A DNA stretch of 18,957 nt from Hyphomicrobiales bacterium (GTDB lineage Bacteria > Pseudomonadota > Alphaproteobacteria > Rhizobiales > Aestuariivirgaceae). A program made the position numbers and the translations under genes. The stretch covers positions 1 through 18,957 of the forward strand of contig JANYGE010000041.1 in assembly GCA_025362535.1 (NCBI GenBank). The letters run 5' to 3'. Under the pieces are notes generated by a model. The model worked only from the letters and a program-made list of their open reading frames with translations, did not search any database and was not told where the DNA came from. Of this stretch, positions 1 to 8,455 are shown piece after piece (positions within the stretch are counted from its first letter, which is position 1; each line of letters begins with the position of its first letter).

Positions 1-984
1 CATATATTCAAGAGCACGGATCTTGGACTGGCGCTTGCCTTCATCAGCAATGAGAGCTGGATCAGGAATAATGCCAGCCACTGAAACCACATCTTCAGGG
101 CTGGTGCCCCAGCTTACGATTGGCGGCAGATTGGCGGCATCGAGCTTCACGATGCGGTCAAAATGAGCCCCTTCATCCGATTTCAGAGTTTCCCAGTATT
201 TCAGCGCGGCATCCCAATCAGCCCCTTTTGGCGCTTTGGGTTTGCCCTTGAGGAATGCGTAAGCTTTCTCGTCTGGTGCAATCATGCCAGCGCGCGCGCC
301 TCCTTCAATGGTCATGTTGCACACTGTCATGCGGCCTTCCATGGAAAGATCACGGATCGCTTCGCCCGTAAATTCAATCACCGAGCCCGTACCACCAGCA
401 GTGCCAATTTCACCGATAATGGCGAGGATGATATCCTTAGCAGTGGAATGCTTGGCCAGCTTGCCATTCACTTCCACTTTCATGTTTTTGGCCTTTTTCT
501 GGATCAGCGTCTGCGTGGCCAAAACATGCTCGACTTCCGAGGTGCCAATGCCATGCGCAAGTGCTCCGAATGCACCGTGGGTTGAAGTGTGGCTGTCGCC
601 GCATACAATGGTGGTTCCAGGCAGCGTGAAGCCCTGCTCAGGCCCAATCACATGCACAATGCCTTGGCGCTTATCCAGCTCGTTAAAATATTCGATGCCA
701 AATTCGCGTGCATTATTGGCCAGCGCCTCAACTTGAATACGGCTTTCTTCCTCGGCAATGCCTTTAGAACGATCCGTGGTGGGAACGTTATGATCAACCA
801 CAGCCAGTGTTTTTTCGGGGTGGCGCACTTTGCGGCCCGTCATGCGCAAGCCTTCAAAGGCTTGTGGGGAGGTGACTTCATGGATCAAATGGCGATCAAT
901 ATACAAAAGACAGGTGCCATCATCCGCTTCATGCGCAAGGTGATCATCCCAGATTTTGTCATAAAGAGTGCGTGCTTTTGCCAT
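1..984 (-). CDS. leuC: 3-isopropylmalate dehydratase large subunit (LeuC), 3' end cut by window edge
   Basis: LeuC with LeuD isomerises 2-isopropylmalate to 3-isopropylmalate in leucine synthesis; it is a cytosolic aconitase-family enzyme with a [4Fe-4S] cluster. Reading the minus strand from the ATG at 984 gives 328 uninterrupted codons to the window edge (family length about 470). The start reads [15 protein letters not shown]; family landmarks that follow are [50 protein letters not shown] and [20 protein letters not shown]. The cluster-binding cysteines of the C-terminal third lie outside the window, so completeness cannot be judged. A GGA stretch (weak ribosome site) precedes the ATG. 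A globin gene lies upstream on the same strand, and a decayed copy of this gene's 5' end lies beyond it at 1645-1859. Confidence 0.97.
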   Translation of the reverse strand, partial: MAKARTLYDKIWDDHLAHEADDGTCLLYIDRHLIHEVTSPQAFEGLRMTGRKVRHPEKTLAVVDHNVPTTDRSKGIAEEESRIQVEALANNAREFGIEYFNELDKRQGIVHVIGPEQGFTLPGTTIVCGDSHTSTHGAFGALAHGIGTSEVEHVLATQTLIQKKAKNMKVEVNGKLAKHSTAKDIILAIIGEIGTAGGTGSVIEFTGEAIRDLSMEGRMTVCNMTIEGGARAGMIAPDEKAYAFLKGKPKAPKGADWDAALKYWETLKSDEGAHFDRIVKLDAANLPPIVSWGTSPEDVVSVAGIIPDPALIADEGKRQSKIRALEYM

Positions 985-1014
985 GGATTTTTTCCGTGTT
1001 GGTATTTGAGTGGC

Positions 1015-1042
1015 TATTTAGCAATTAACCGGGGGGAGTCAA
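1015..1042 (-). promoter_or_regulatory. Possible sigma-70 promoter of leuC
   Basis: On the minus strand TTGACT (1042-1037) is followed after 16 bases by TAAATA (1020-1015), about 30 bases before the leuC ATG. The fit to a -35/-10 pair is reasonable and the spacing is acceptable. This is a motif match only; no transcript evidence is available. Confidence 0.4.
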
Positions 1043-1120
1043 ATCATAGGCGTATTCCTCAAGCGGGTATCAATCTGCCATCCGTCTCTCCGCGAAAGCT
1101 GGTATGATAATTGTAGGGCG

Positions 1121-1147
1121 AAAAATGCCACGCTGATCTACCGTGGC
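1121..1147 (-). terminator. Probable intrinsic terminator of the truncated haemoglobin gene
   Basis: On the minus strand GCCACG (1147-1142) pairs perfectly with CGTGGC (1132-1127) around a 9-base loop and is followed by A and then five T. The stem is short (6 bp). The globin stop codon TAG (1140-1138) lies inside the loop, so the hairpin overlaps the end of the coding region. It would separate the globin transcript from leuC. Confidence 0.5.
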
Positions 1148-1608
1148 TGATATGGCCCTTTAACTTCACCCCAACCCCATTTGGGCATAGGTTCCTGCTC
1201 CACTGGCTGTGGTTCCATTTGAGATGTTTGAACCGCAATGCGGGTTCCCCACTCAATATAGCCCATCAATGCGGAACGAAATTCCGGATCGGCCGCCAAT
1301 CCAATTTCATTCGCCGTATCAACCAGCAGATTGACCCATTGACGGCGATGGACCTCTGTCAGATGCCGCCCAAAATGTCGAGAAAGCATATGCGCATGTC
1401 CGCCACGAGCGACAGAATATTCAGCAGGGCCACCAAAAACTTCGCCGAGAAACTGTGCCACATAATGCGGGTGCTTCTCGTCCATGTTGGCAAAAACGAG
1501 CGCCAAGAGTGGATCCTTTTTGACTTTAATGTAAAACTCAGTTGTGAGCTTCTCGAGGGCATCAGATTGTCCCAGCCAAGCGTAAAGTGTCGGAGTCTGA
1601 TCAGTCAT
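1138..1608 (-). CDS. Group II truncated haemoglobin
   Basis: A small cytosolic haem protein of 156 residues, of the type used for oxygen or nitric oxide chemistry. The globin fold covers about residues 7-130: LYAWLGQSDALEKLTTEFY (helices A/B), FANMDEKHPHYVAQFLGEVF, then HMLSRHFGRH, where His78 is the best candidate for the proximal haem ligand, and YIEWGTRIA, where Trp120 fits the conserved G-helix Trp of group II. A Pro/Trp-rich tail (PMPKWGWGEVKGPYQPR) follows, as I recall from other alphaproteobacterial members. The ATG at 1608 has AAGG five bases upstream. The substrate cannot be told from sequence. It sits between intact leuC downstream and a leuC remnant upstream, all on the same strand. 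Confidence 0.9.
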   Translation of the reverse strand: MTDQTPTLYAWLGQSDALEKLTTEFYIKVKKDPLLALVFANMDEKHPHYVAQFLGEVFGGPAEYSVARGGHAHMLSRHFGRHLTEVHRRQWVNLLVDTANEIGLAADPEFRSALMGYIEWGTRIAVQTSQMEPQPVEQEPMPKWGWGEVKGPYQPR

Positions 1609-1644
1609 CGATGCCTTGCCTAAAAAGTCTTATCGTTCAAATAT

Positions 1645-1859
1645 ATGGTGTTGGCCACTGCCATTCAAGGGTTTAACCTGACTGCGGCTTTCTTCCTCGA
1701 CACTAGCTTAGGAGTGATCCGTTGTCGGCGTGTTATGATCATCCACCGCCAGTGTCTTTTCCGAATGGCGGTCGATATACAAGAGGTAGGTGCCATCATC
1801 AGCTTCGTGTGCCAGATGTACATCGCAGATATTGTCATAAAAAAAGCTTGCTTTGGCAT
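1645..1859 (-). pseudogene. leuC: Decayed fragment of the leuC 5' end
   Basis: The minus strand from an ATG at 1859 aligns with the first ~95 codons of the intact leuC at 984. Shared blocks include GAAGC-GATGATGGCACCT, TTGTATAT-GA-CGCCA, AAACACTGGC and GAGGAAGAAAGCCG. Relative to leuC there is one missing base within the first 27 (frameshift), an in-frame 69-base deletion that fuses RH directly to -EKTLAV, and a TAA where leuC reads DRSKG (here DHS-stop). Similarity fades beyond about 1674 and may extend to about 1645. It fills most of the otherwise gene-free 1609-1945 stretch. The fragment is too short and too damaged to be functional. Confidence 0.85.
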
Positions 1860-1945
1860 GGCGATTTTATTGTTACCCATACAATTCACGCCTTGTTTGC
1901 CATGCGGTCGTTTCATAGAAGTGGTAAAGTCTGGGAAAAAAATTA

Positions 1946-2839
1946 ATGCGCTGGCAGCACGTGGCACTTGGAGTTTTGATCACCGCGATTTGGGGTTTTA
2001 ATTTTGTTGTGCTCAAGGTGGCGCTGGTGGGTGTGCCGCCAATTTTGTTGACTGCCATCCGCTTCATCTTTTCTTGTTTGCCTGTGTTGTTTTTGTCGCG
2101 TCCAAAGGATATGCGTTGGCGTGATTTAATTATCGTGGGCCTCACAAGCTTTCTCGGACAATATGTGTTTTTATTTGTGGCGATGGCACAAGGCATGCCA
2201 GCCGGACTTTCATCGGTCACACTGCAGCTTCAGGTTTTTGTGACAATTTTATTATCGATTGTGTTTTTGGGCGAACGTCCAAAATTGCAACAATATTTAG
2301 GGGGCGCTGTCGCTTTGGCGGGGCTTGGCACAATTGCTTCAACAGTTGGTGCGGGCAGCAGCATTCCGATTTTAGCCATGATGTTTATCGTGCTGTCAGC
2401 TTGTACTTGGGCTTACGGTAATTTCATGGTGCGACAGGCTGGTCCTGATGCAGGGTTTGGAACTTTGGCTGGTGTTTGCTGGGTGAGCTTGGTGCCGCCC
2501 ATTCCAGCACTTGCAATCGCCTTAGCCGTTGAAGGTCCGGATCGCATTACAACGGCAATCACTCACATTCAACCCATAACAATTGCCGCCATTGCTTATA
2601 CGGTGGTGTTTTCAACATGGGCTGGCTTTGCGGTTTGGGGCTATTTGCTTTCACGATACCCTGCAGGCAAGGCCGCACCCTTTGCTTTATTGGTGCCGGT
2701 GTTTGGCGGCCTATCAAGTTATTTGGTTTTGGGTGAAACTCTGAGCCCTTTGCGGCTGGTTGGCTCACTCATGATTTTTGCAGGCCTCGGGATTATTCTG
2801 CTGCCGTGGAACAGGATGCTAAGGCAGTTTCAAGCTTGA
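1946..2839 (+). CDS. EamA-family drug/metabolite exporter
   Basis: A 297-residue inner-membrane protein with about ten hydrophobic helices arranged as two EamA repeats (about residues 5-135 and 145-290). The first repeat opens with ITAIWGFNFVVLKVAL and has the GMPAGLSS motif; the second contains WAYGNFMVRQ and ends AAPFALLVPVFGGLSSYLVLGE, then a last helix. These blocks resemble, from memory, E. coli EamA (YdeD), an exporter of O-acetylserine and cysteine pathway metabolites. The substrate here is therefore a guess. The ATG start gives a complete first helix; only a weak GGGA ribosome site precedes it. It converges with the HAD gene at 2871 across a 31-base gap in which I see no convincing terminator. 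Confidence 0.9.
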   Translation: MRWQHVALGVLITAIWGFNFVVLKVALVGVPPILLTAIRFIFSCLPVLFLSRPKDMRWRDLIIVGLTSFLGQYVFLFVAMAQGMPAGLSSVTLQLQVFVTILLSIVFLGERPKLQQYLGGAVALAGLGTIASTVGAGSSIPILAMMFIVLSACTWAYGNFMVRQAGPDAGFGTLAGVCWVSLVPPIPALAIALAVEGPDRITTAITHIQPITIAAIAYTVVFSTWAGFAVWGYLLSRYPAGKAAPFALLVPVFGGLSSYLVLGETLSPLRLVGSLMIFAGLGIILLPWNRMLRQFQA

Positions 2840-2870
2840 ACAAAAAAAGAATCAATCGGGAAAACGGGAT

Positions 2871-3551
2871 TTAATTTTCCAACACAAATGTCGAAACCAG
2901 CGCGGGTAAATCGACCATTTTGGCAAATAGCGCTTCCGCACCAATATCTTTAAGTTTCATTCCATGTGCGTCTTCATCTTCGTGGGTGCCAGTGAAACCC
3001 AAGGTCCAGCAGCCAGCATCAACTGCCGCTGTAACCCCTGCGACCGAATCTTCCACCACGATGCAGTGATCAGCCTTCACACCGGCTTTTTTGGCAGCGA
3101 GCAAAAACACATCAGGGGCTGGCTTGCCGTGGGGCACATCTTCGAAGGTTACGATATGGTCTTTGAAATAGCCGTTCAATCCGGTGAGTTGCAGGGCAAG
3201 CTTCACGCGCTCTTTTGGGCTGTTTGAGGCAATTGACATGGTGAGGCCAAGATTGCGGATGCTTTCTAGAGCATCGCGTACGCCACGCACCAGTTGCAGC
3301 TCGCCTTTGTAAAGTTCTGCCAGGCGTTGGTTTTTGGCGGTGAGCAGGTCTTCAGGGAACACCACGCTGTGCTGGGCCGATAATTCTTTCAGCATGGCTT
3401 CAAACGTGCGGCCAACAAAACGACGGTGGGCTTCAGCCTCGGTCATTACAATGTTGAAGCGTTTGAGTATTTCAACATCGGCGCGCATCGACAAGGGCTC
3501 GCTATCGACAAGAACGCCGTCACAATCAAATATGATATGAGAAATGGTCAC
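2871..3551 (-). CDS. HAD-superfamily phosphatase/phosphomutase (subfamily IA)
   Basis: A 226-residue cytosolic haloacid-dehalogenase fold enzyme that should hydrolyse or transfer phosphate from a small metabolite. Motif I is [11 protein letters not shown] with nucleophile Asp9 and acid Asp11; a helical cap follows (about 17-90); motif II is ASNS (Ser109-Ser111); motif III is HGKPAPD with Lys143; motif IV is VVEDSVAG (Glu167-Asp168). This pattern fits beta-phosphoglucomutase-like phosphatases such as sugar-phosphate phosphatases, but the substrate cannot be read from sequence. The start codon is GTG at 3551; its GTGA overlaps the TGA stop of rppH, so translation is probably coupled. It is last in the deacetylase-rppH-HAD unit. 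Confidence 0.88.
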   Translation of the reverse strand: MTISHIIFDCDGVLVDSEPLSMRADVEILKRFNIVMTEAEAHRRFVGRTFEAMLKELSAQHSVVFPEDLLTAKNQRLAELYKGELQLVRGVRDALESIRNLGLTMSIASNSPKERVKLALQLTGLNGYFKDHIVTFEDVPHGKPAPDVFLLAAKKAGVKADHCIVVEDSVAGVTAAVDAGCWTLGFTGTHEDEDAHGMKLKDIGAEALFAKMVDLPALVSTFVLEN

Positions 3552-4048
3552 GCGCCCAAATGCCGGAAAGTTGCGATCACGTCAACATAGACTTCGCGTT
3601 TAAATGGTATGATTAAATCGAGCATCTCGTCCATTTTTACCCAACGCCATTCGTCGAATTCTTGTTTGTGGCCTGGAGGTTTCAGGTTGACTTCGCTGTC
3701 TGGACCCAAAAATTCCAGAGCGAACCATTTTTGCTTTTGGCCCCGGTATTTGCCTTTCCAACTTTTACCGATCAAATGTGATGGTAAATCATAGGTGAGC
3801 CATTTTGGTGCTTCCGCGACAATTTTGGCTGACGTAATTCCGGTTTCTTCAGCAAGTTCACGTAAGGCGGCGGGTTTTGGATCTTCTCCATCATCAATGC
3901 CGCCCTGGGGCATTTGCCACCATTTGCCGATGCCATCATCATTTTGCTTTTCAAAGCGACGTCCGACCCAGACGAGGCCTGCTTTGTTGAGCAGCATGAT
4001 GCCGACACAGGGGCGATAGGCGGTTATAGTTGCGGGATCAATCATCAC
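3548..4048 (-). CDS. rppH: RNA pyrophosphohydrolase RppH (Nudix)
   Basis: RppH removes pyrophosphate from the 5' triphosphate of RNA, the first step of 5'-end-dependent mRNA decay; older annotation calls it (di)nucleoside polyphosphate hydrolase. The 166 residues open with [13 protein letters not shown] and WVGRR, then [12 protein letters not shown] leads into a perfect Nudix box at residues 49-71 (G-x5-E55-x7-R63-E64-x2-E67-E68-x-G). GTG at 4048 is used here because its GTGA overlaps the upstream TGA as at neighbouring junctions; ATG at 4045 (TGATG overlap) is equally possible and only one residue shorter. A GGAAG stretch lies 6 or 9 bases upstream respectively. Confidence 0.95.
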   Translation of the reverse strand: MMIDPATITAYRPCVGIMLLNKAGLVWVGRRFEKQNDDGIGKWWQMPQGGIDDGEDPKPAALRELAEETGITSAKIVAEAPKWLTYDLPSHLIGKSWKGKYRGQKQKWFALEFLGPDSEVNLKPPGHKQEFDEWRWVKMDEMLDLIIPFKREVYVDVIATFRHLGA

Positions 4049-5211
4049 CCCAATCTTCCTTTAAAGGCGGCACTGGCCGGCACAAAAATGACGCCACGGT
4101 CCACCGCAGATCTGGCCCAGTCATTGACGGTTTTGATGGTGATATCGAGGCCAGAGCCTGTGCCGATGGCTGTGCCATTGCTGCGGGCTTCCTCTTCTAA
4201 AAGATTAAGAGCTGCGATGATGGAATCCGGATCGGGATTGGCATCAATCACCGTTTGCCCGCGGCGCACTTGATAGTTCAGGCTTTTGGCCACATCTTCG
4301 GTGGCAGAAAGCGGTAGGGACCCATCTTCAATAAACAATAGACCACGCTTGCGAAGTTCGCTGAGCAAAGGTTTCACGGCGGGAGCCGAGGCTAAAAAGC
4401 GCCCGCCCATATAATTTACGATGCCTGTATAGCCCGTAAAGCGGCTCATGTGCCAATAGAGCGAATCGCGATTTTCGGCTTCTGTCCCATCGGCCAATAA
4501 GGTTTTAGGCCCGGGGTTTGCGGCTGGAAAGCCCACGGGTTCCAAAGGCAATTGTAAAAGCACTTCGTGGCCATTGGCTCTGGCTTTGTTCACTTGAGCC
4601 TGCAGGTTTTCGCCGTAAGGGGCAAAAGCCATGGTAATATCACTGGGCAGGTCTTTGGCTGCACTTGCTGTCAGTTTTTCGTTAAGGCCCATGCCGCCAA
4701 GAATGATAACCAGTTTTGGCGCATCAGAATGGATGATGCCCATTGCTACATTACGGGCATAGGCTTCCGATGGCTTTTTGCCGTCACCAATGCGGGGCAA
4801 CGGGCCTTGTGCACTGGTCTCAACCAAGCCCGCAATGGGGGCTTTGGTGAGAGGTGTTTGGGCACTTACATAAATGGTTGCGTCTTGCTCGTAGCTCTGC
4901 TGATCAATGGCAGGCTCGACCTTTACTGATATTTTTTTGGACGGGCTTGGCTCATCAACCACCGCCTCTTCGGGCTGCTCTGGTAGCGGCTCAATACTGG
5001 CCGTTTTAATCTCTTCCACGGGTGCTACGGCCACCACAAGAATGGGTTCGCCAGCAAAGGGGTGTGGTTGGTGCGCAATAAAAGCACCGCCGCCAATCAT
5101 GCCGGTAAGAACAAGCGCATAGGCGCAGACCAAAGCGCCGGGGCGTTTGCCCCATAGTCTCTGTCTCAGACTTCGCTTGTGGAGCGGCTGATTTAATTCA
5201 TCGCGGCGCAT
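4045..5211 (-). CDS. Divergent polysaccharide deacetylase family protein (membrane-anchored, periplasmic)
   Basis: 388 residues: a basic N-terminus, one membrane segment (about 27-46, [20 protein letters not shown]), an acidic Pro-rich linker to about 165, then a divergent polysaccharide deacetylase (YibQ-like) domain to the end. Domain landmarks are [44 protein letters not shown] and GLLFIEDGS. Where many homologues have an Asp-Asp pair after the first strand, this one has Gly172-Gly173, so deacetylase activity is doubtful; a Gly pair is, from memory, common in Rhizobiales homologues. The position between ctpA and rppH fits that order and suggests a cell-wall role. A terminator separates it from ctpA, so it probably has its own promoter in 5212-5290, which I could not define. 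Confidence 0.88.
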   Translation of the reverse strand: MRRDELNQPLHKRSLRQRLWGKRPGALVCAYALVLTGMIGGGAFIAHQPHPFAGEPILVVAVAPVEEIKTASIEPLPEQPEEAVVDEPSPSKKISVKVEPAIDQQSYEQDATIYVSAQTPLTKAPIAGLVETSAQGPLPRIGDGKKPSEAYARNVAMGIIHSDAPKLVIILGGMGLNEKLTASAAKDLPSDITMAFAPYGENLQAQVNKARANGHEVLLQLPLEPVGFPAANPGPKTLLADGTEAENRDSLYWHMSRFTGYTGIVNYMGGRFLASAPAVKPLLSELRKRGLLFIEDGSLPLSATEDVAKSLNYQVRRGQTVIDANPDPDSIIAALNLLEEEARSNGTAIGTGSGLDITIKTVNDWARSAVDRGVIFVPASAAFKGRLG

Positions 5212-5293
5212 GACATCTCAAATTACGATTCGTTCAGCCCCAGTGTGGCGAGACAGGCGTTAATGAGGTGTTAACTATGTTCAGATTGCAAAG

Positions 5294-5323
5294 AAAAAGG
5301 CGGGATATTAGGCCCGCCTTTTT
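5294..5323 (-). terminator. Strong intrinsic terminator after ctpA
   Basis: AAAAAGGCGGG (5294-5304) and CCCGCCTTTTT (5313-5323) form a perfect 11-bp stem with an 8-base loop. Because A and T runs flank the GC core symmetrically, it can work in both directions, but only ctpA (minus) ends nearby (stop at 5332). It marks the end of the long obgE...ctpA unit. Confidence 0.85.
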
Positions 5324-5331
5324 ACATCATT

Positions 5332-6666
5332 TTAGTTGGATTGTTTCGCTGGTTCCGCAGGTTTGGCTGGAATGACATTGGTCACCACTTTGACGCCGTG
5401 CAGGAAATCAATGGCAGCTTTTAATTGCACATCCTTGGTTTTATCTTCTGGCACATAGGCTGAGGAACCGCCGCCTTCGCTGCCGCCGCCTGGGTTAGCA
5501 AGATGGCCGTTGAGGCCTTGCTCACCTTCGGTGGAGACATTCTTGCCGAGCAATTCTGGTGGCAAGGGTTGTTCAATCACAATATCAGCGGCAATGCCCT
5601 TGGCCTGAATAGAGCGGCCTGACGGCGTGAAATAACGCTGGGTAGTAAGGCGCATAGCGCCTTCGCTGCCCAATGGAATAATGGTTTGCACAGAGCCTTT
5701 GCCGAAAGATGTGGTGCCAATGATAGTGGCACGTTTTTGATCTTGCAGAGCACCAGCCACAATTTCAGAGGCCGAAGCCGATCCACCATTGATCAGGATG
5801 ACCAGTGGCTTGCCATTGGTGAGATCACCTTTCTGGGCGGTGTAGCGTTCGACCTGATCAGCATTGCGGCCACGGGTGGAAACCACCTCGCCTTTTTCCA
5901 TGAACACATCTGACACAGCAATTGCTTGCTGCAAGAGGCCGCCTGGATTGTTGCGCAGATCAAGAATGAAGCCCTTCTCCTTGCCAGTCATTTTCTTATC
6001 AAGCTCAGCAATGGCTTTTTGTAAGCCGCTATCTGCTTGTTCGTTGAAGGTGCTGATGCGCACATAGCCCACATCATCGCCTTCGGCATTATACTTTACG
6101 GACTCGATCTTGATTGAATCACGGATCATCTTCACTTCAAACGGGTCGCGCTTATCGCGCACAATCGTCAAAGTGATGGGTGTGTTGATGGCGCCGCGCA
6201 TTTTTTCCACGGCTTCGTTCAATGTGGTGCCTTGAACATCCTTGCCATCAATCTTTATGATCAAATCATTGGCCAGAATGCCAGCCTTCGAAGCTGGTGT
6301 GCCATCATAAGGTGACACCACTTTGATCACACCATTTTCCATAGTGACTTCAATGCCAAGGCCGCCGAATTCACCACGGGTTTTGACGTTCATATCGGCA
6401 AATTCTTTGGCATCCATATAGGATGAATGCGGATCAAGCGAGGTGAGCATGCCGTTGATAGCTGCTTCCATCATCTTCTTTTCGTCGGGCTGTTCGACAT
6501 AATCGCTCTTTACGCGGTCATAAACATCACCAAAGAGATTGAGCAGCTTATAAGTATCTGCATTGGTTGCCGCGGTGGCACCATTAAAGGCTTGCAAGGT
6601 GATGGCGCTGGCAGCGGCCCCGAGAAGCACCAAGCCAAACGCGCGGACTGTGGAATTTAATTTCAT
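5332..6666 (-). CDS. ctpA: S41-family C-terminal processing peptidase CtpA
   Basis: A periplasmic serine protease that cuts proteins near their C-terminus; homologues degrade cell-wall hydrolases or their regulators. With the ATG at 6666 it has 444 residues: an N-terminal signal or anchor (about 7-33, VRAFGLVLLGAAASAITLQA), a helical region with SLDPHSSYM, a PDZ domain (about 90-170, FGGLGIEVTMENGVIKVVSP), then the S41 core. Catalytic Ser298 lies in GGSASASEIVAGALQD and the general-base Lys323 in SFGKGSVQT, 25 residues apart as in Prc. A low-complexity Gly/Ser stretch and a Pro/Ala tail end the protein. The start was chosen because AGAGG lies 7 bases upstream and ATGA overlaps the envC stop; an upstream in-frame start at 6699 adds 11 residues inside envC. 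Confidence 0.96.
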   Translation of the reverse strand: MKLNSTVRAFGLVLLGAAASAITLQAFNGATAATNADTYKLLNLFGDVYDRVKSDYVEQPDEKKMMEAAINGMLTSLDPHSSYMDAKEFADMNVKTRGEFGGLGIEVTMENGVIKVVSPYDGTPASKAGILANDLIIKIDGKDVQGTTLNEAVEKMRGAINTPITLTIVRDKRDPFEVKMIRDSIKIESVKYNAEGDDVGYVRISTFNEQADSGLQKAIAELDKKMTGKEKGFILDLRNNPGGLLQQAIAVSDVFMEKGEVVSTRGRNADQVERYTAQKGDLTNGKPLVILINGGSASASEIVAGALQDQKRATIIGTTSFGKGSVQTIIPLGSEGAMRLTTQRYFTPSGRSIQAKGIAADIVIEQPLPPELLGKNVSTEGEQGLNGHLANPGGGSEGGGSSAYVPEDKTKDVQLKAAIDFLHGVKVVTNVIPAKPAEPAKQSN

Positions 6667-7976
6667 TTCATCGCCTCTTTTCTGCCGCCAAGCCACCAAA
6701 GGGCCGGATCGACCGGTTCATTGTTCTTTCTAAACTCAACATAAAGCACGGGTCGTGCCAATTCTGTATCACCACCGATGAGGGCCACTGATGATGGTCC
6801 CTCACCCATAATTCCTAACGGTTCTCCGGCCTTAATGGATTGACCGATTTCAGCCGAGATCTGTTTCATGCCTGCACATAGCACGAGATAGCCCTCTCCG
6901 GCATTCAAGATCAAGAGCTGTCCATAAGACCGGAAGGGGCCAGCAAATTCAACGCGCCCATCTACAGGGGAAATGACGGTTTGACCAATAGAGGTTGCAA
7001 TAGCCACCCCCTCCAGCGGGCTACCGAGACCGTTATCCTCTCCAAATCGCTTAAGAATATCACCTTGAACAGGATAGGCCAATTTACCCAATTGCTCTGA
7101 CATTGCCACGGCGGGCCTTGAAAGCGCAGCTAATTTAAGCTTTTCGGCCTCTTCACGGGCTTTGGCTTCGGCAGTTTTGCGGGCCTCGGCTTCGATTTTT
7201 GCAGTTTCAAGAGTGGCCAATAATTGTTTTAGATTTTTGGCTTGAGCGGCCAAAGTTTCAGCGCGCTGTTTTTCAGCGTCTAAATCCTTGGCTGCGGTGA
7301 TAGCGAAGAGCTTTTTTTGGTCTTGCAAGGTTTTTAAGTCTTGCTGGCTGGTATTCAAAGCCAGAAGCGCATCATTCAAGGTTTTCTTGGCCGATTCGGT
7401 TTCAGTTTGGATGGCTTGCAAGCGATTTAGCTTGTCTTTCAGGCTGGTGGCTTGGGCGCGCATTTCTGGAACGACCGCGCCAAACATCATGGCTCCGCGC
7501 AAGGCCTGCAGTACGTCTTGCGGATCAACCACCAAGGCCGGCGGCGGGTTTTGTTCGAGGCGTTGTAAGCCCGCTAAAAGTTCTGAGAGTTGATCTTGCT
7601 TTGCGGCAAGGTCACTTCTGATGACAATGGCTTCGCTGGAAAGAGATTTAATTTGTGCATCAGCCTTGGCGATTGCTTGGTTTTGATCAGCAAGCGTTTT
7701 TGCGAGATCAATAAGCTTATCGGAAATTTCGACTTGCGCTTTTACAGCCGCTTCAATTTCAGTGGCAATGGCAGTTTGTTTTTGGGTTGAACTCTGTAGC
7801 GACTGTTCAATTGCATCCAATTCTTGGGCCGTGCCGGACGATGTGCTGGCCTCAGCATAGCACTGCTGTGCTGCGCCCAAGAGAGCACAGGTTAACAGGC
7901 CAGCGGTTACGAGCTTTAGTCTGGTCATCACGGCGGGTTTTGACAAAGTCCCATGTCTAAAATGCGGCCAGTTCAT
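6663..7976 (-). CDS. EnvC-like murein hydrolase activator (M23/LytM fold, degenerate)
   Basis: 437 residues. A signal peptide fits MTRLKLVTAGLLTCALLG...CYAEA starting at residue 17, so the true start may be ATG 7928 rather than ATG 7976. Residues about 45-300 are a long Ala/Gln/Lys/Glu-rich coiled coil. A C-terminal LytM domain (about 300-432) includes YPVQGDILKRFGE, ISPVDGRVEFAGPFRSYGQ and IKAGEPLGIMGEG. The zinc-binding histidines of active M23 peptidases are absent: the usual YxHL block reads VLCAGM. That matches EnvC, which activates amidases rather than cutting peptidoglycan itself. ATGA joins it to rlmH upstream, and its own stop overlaps the ctpA start, so EnvC-like protein and CtpA are probably made together; a protease acting on LytM-type activators is a plausible link. 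Confidence 0.9.
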   Translation of the reverse strand: MNWPHFRHGTLSKPAVMTRLKLVTAGLLTCALLGAAQQCYAEASTSSGTAQELDAIEQSLQSSTQKQTAIATEIEAAVKAQVEISDKLIDLAKTLADQNQAIAKADAQIKSLSSEAIVIRSDLAAKQDQLSELLAGLQRLEQNPPPALVVDPQDVLQALRGAMMFGAVVPEMRAQATSLKDKLNRLQAIQTETESAKKTLNDALLALNTSQQDLKTLQDQKKLFAITAAKDLDAEKQRAETLAAQAKNLKQLLATLETAKIEAEARKTAEAKAREEAEKLKLAALSRPAVAMSEQLGKLAYPVQGDILKRFGEDNGLGSPLEGVAIATSIGQTVISPVDGRVEFAGPFRSYGQLLILNAGEGYLVLCAGMKQISAEIGQSIKAGEPLGIMGEGPSSVALIGGDTELARPVLYVEFRKNNEPVDPALWWLGGRKEAMK

Positions 7977-8455
7977 GACCTGTGATAAGGATGATTCACC
8001 ATAATGGTGACGGATCGGTAAATTTGTTCGAGCAGCATGATGCGCACCAAGCGATGTGGCCAGACCATGGGGCCGAAAGCCAGTAGTTCCGCAGCTTTTT
8101 CACGGGTTTGTGGGGCATGGCCATCTGGCCCGCCAATCATAAAAATGAGGTCATTTACCCCACTATCTGCATATTTTCTGATCCGAGCGGCAAATTCTTC
8201 ACTTGAATGTGATCGCCCACGTTCGTCGAGCACTATCGCCGTAGCACCCTGAGGGGAAGCAACACTCAGAATCTGGGCTTCTTCGTCCATGCGTTGCTTG
8301 GCGGTGGGGAGTTGCGATTCGGCCCATTCACCAATTTTCAGCGCAGTGATGCCCGCTTTACGGCCCAGCACCTCAATGCGTTTTTGGTAATCATCCGCCA
8401 TCAGCTTTTCTGGCCCGGTTTTCAGGCGTCCGATGGCGGCGATTGAGATGCGCAA
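7973..8455 (-). CDS. rlmH: 23S rRNA pseudouridine-1915 N3-methyltransferase RlmH
   Basis: RlmH is a SPOUT methyltransferase that uses S-adenosylmethionine to methylate pseudouridine 1915 in helix 69 of 23S rRNA on the assembled ribosome. The 160 residues match family length: MRISIAAIGRLKTGPEKLM at the start, VLDERGRSHSSEEFA, the cofactor loop FMIGGPDGH, and the C-terminal LVRIMLLEQIYRSVTIMVNHPYH. The start codon is TTG at 8455, immediately after the TAA of rsfS with no gap; no ATG gives a full-length protein and no clear Shine-Dalgarno is seen, so translation probably depends on ribosomes finishing rsfS. The end overlaps envC by ATGA. Confidence 0.96.
   Translation of the reverse strand: MRISIAAIGRLKTGPEKLMADDYQKRIEVLGRKAGITALKIGEWAESQLPTAKQRMDEEAQILSVASPQGATAIVLDERGRSHSSEEFAARIRKYADSGVNDLIFMIGGPDGHAPQTREKAAELLAFGPMVWPHRLVRIMLLEQIYRSVTIMVNHPYHRS

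Noticed and set aside
163..1107. Three plus-strand open frames of 140-172 residues.
   Set aside because: All lie antisense to leuC, whose frame is unbroken and recognisable throughout.
1645..2001. 118-residue plus-strand open frame between the globin and the first exporter.
   Set aside because: It runs antisense through the leuC remnant and into the exporter gene; the same antisense frame is open in the intact leuC (589-1107).
2840..2870. Possible shared terminator between the first exporter and the HAD gene (GGAAAA...TTTTCC).
   Set aside because: The stem is six AT-rich pairs with a 10-base loop and no adjacent T run on either strand.
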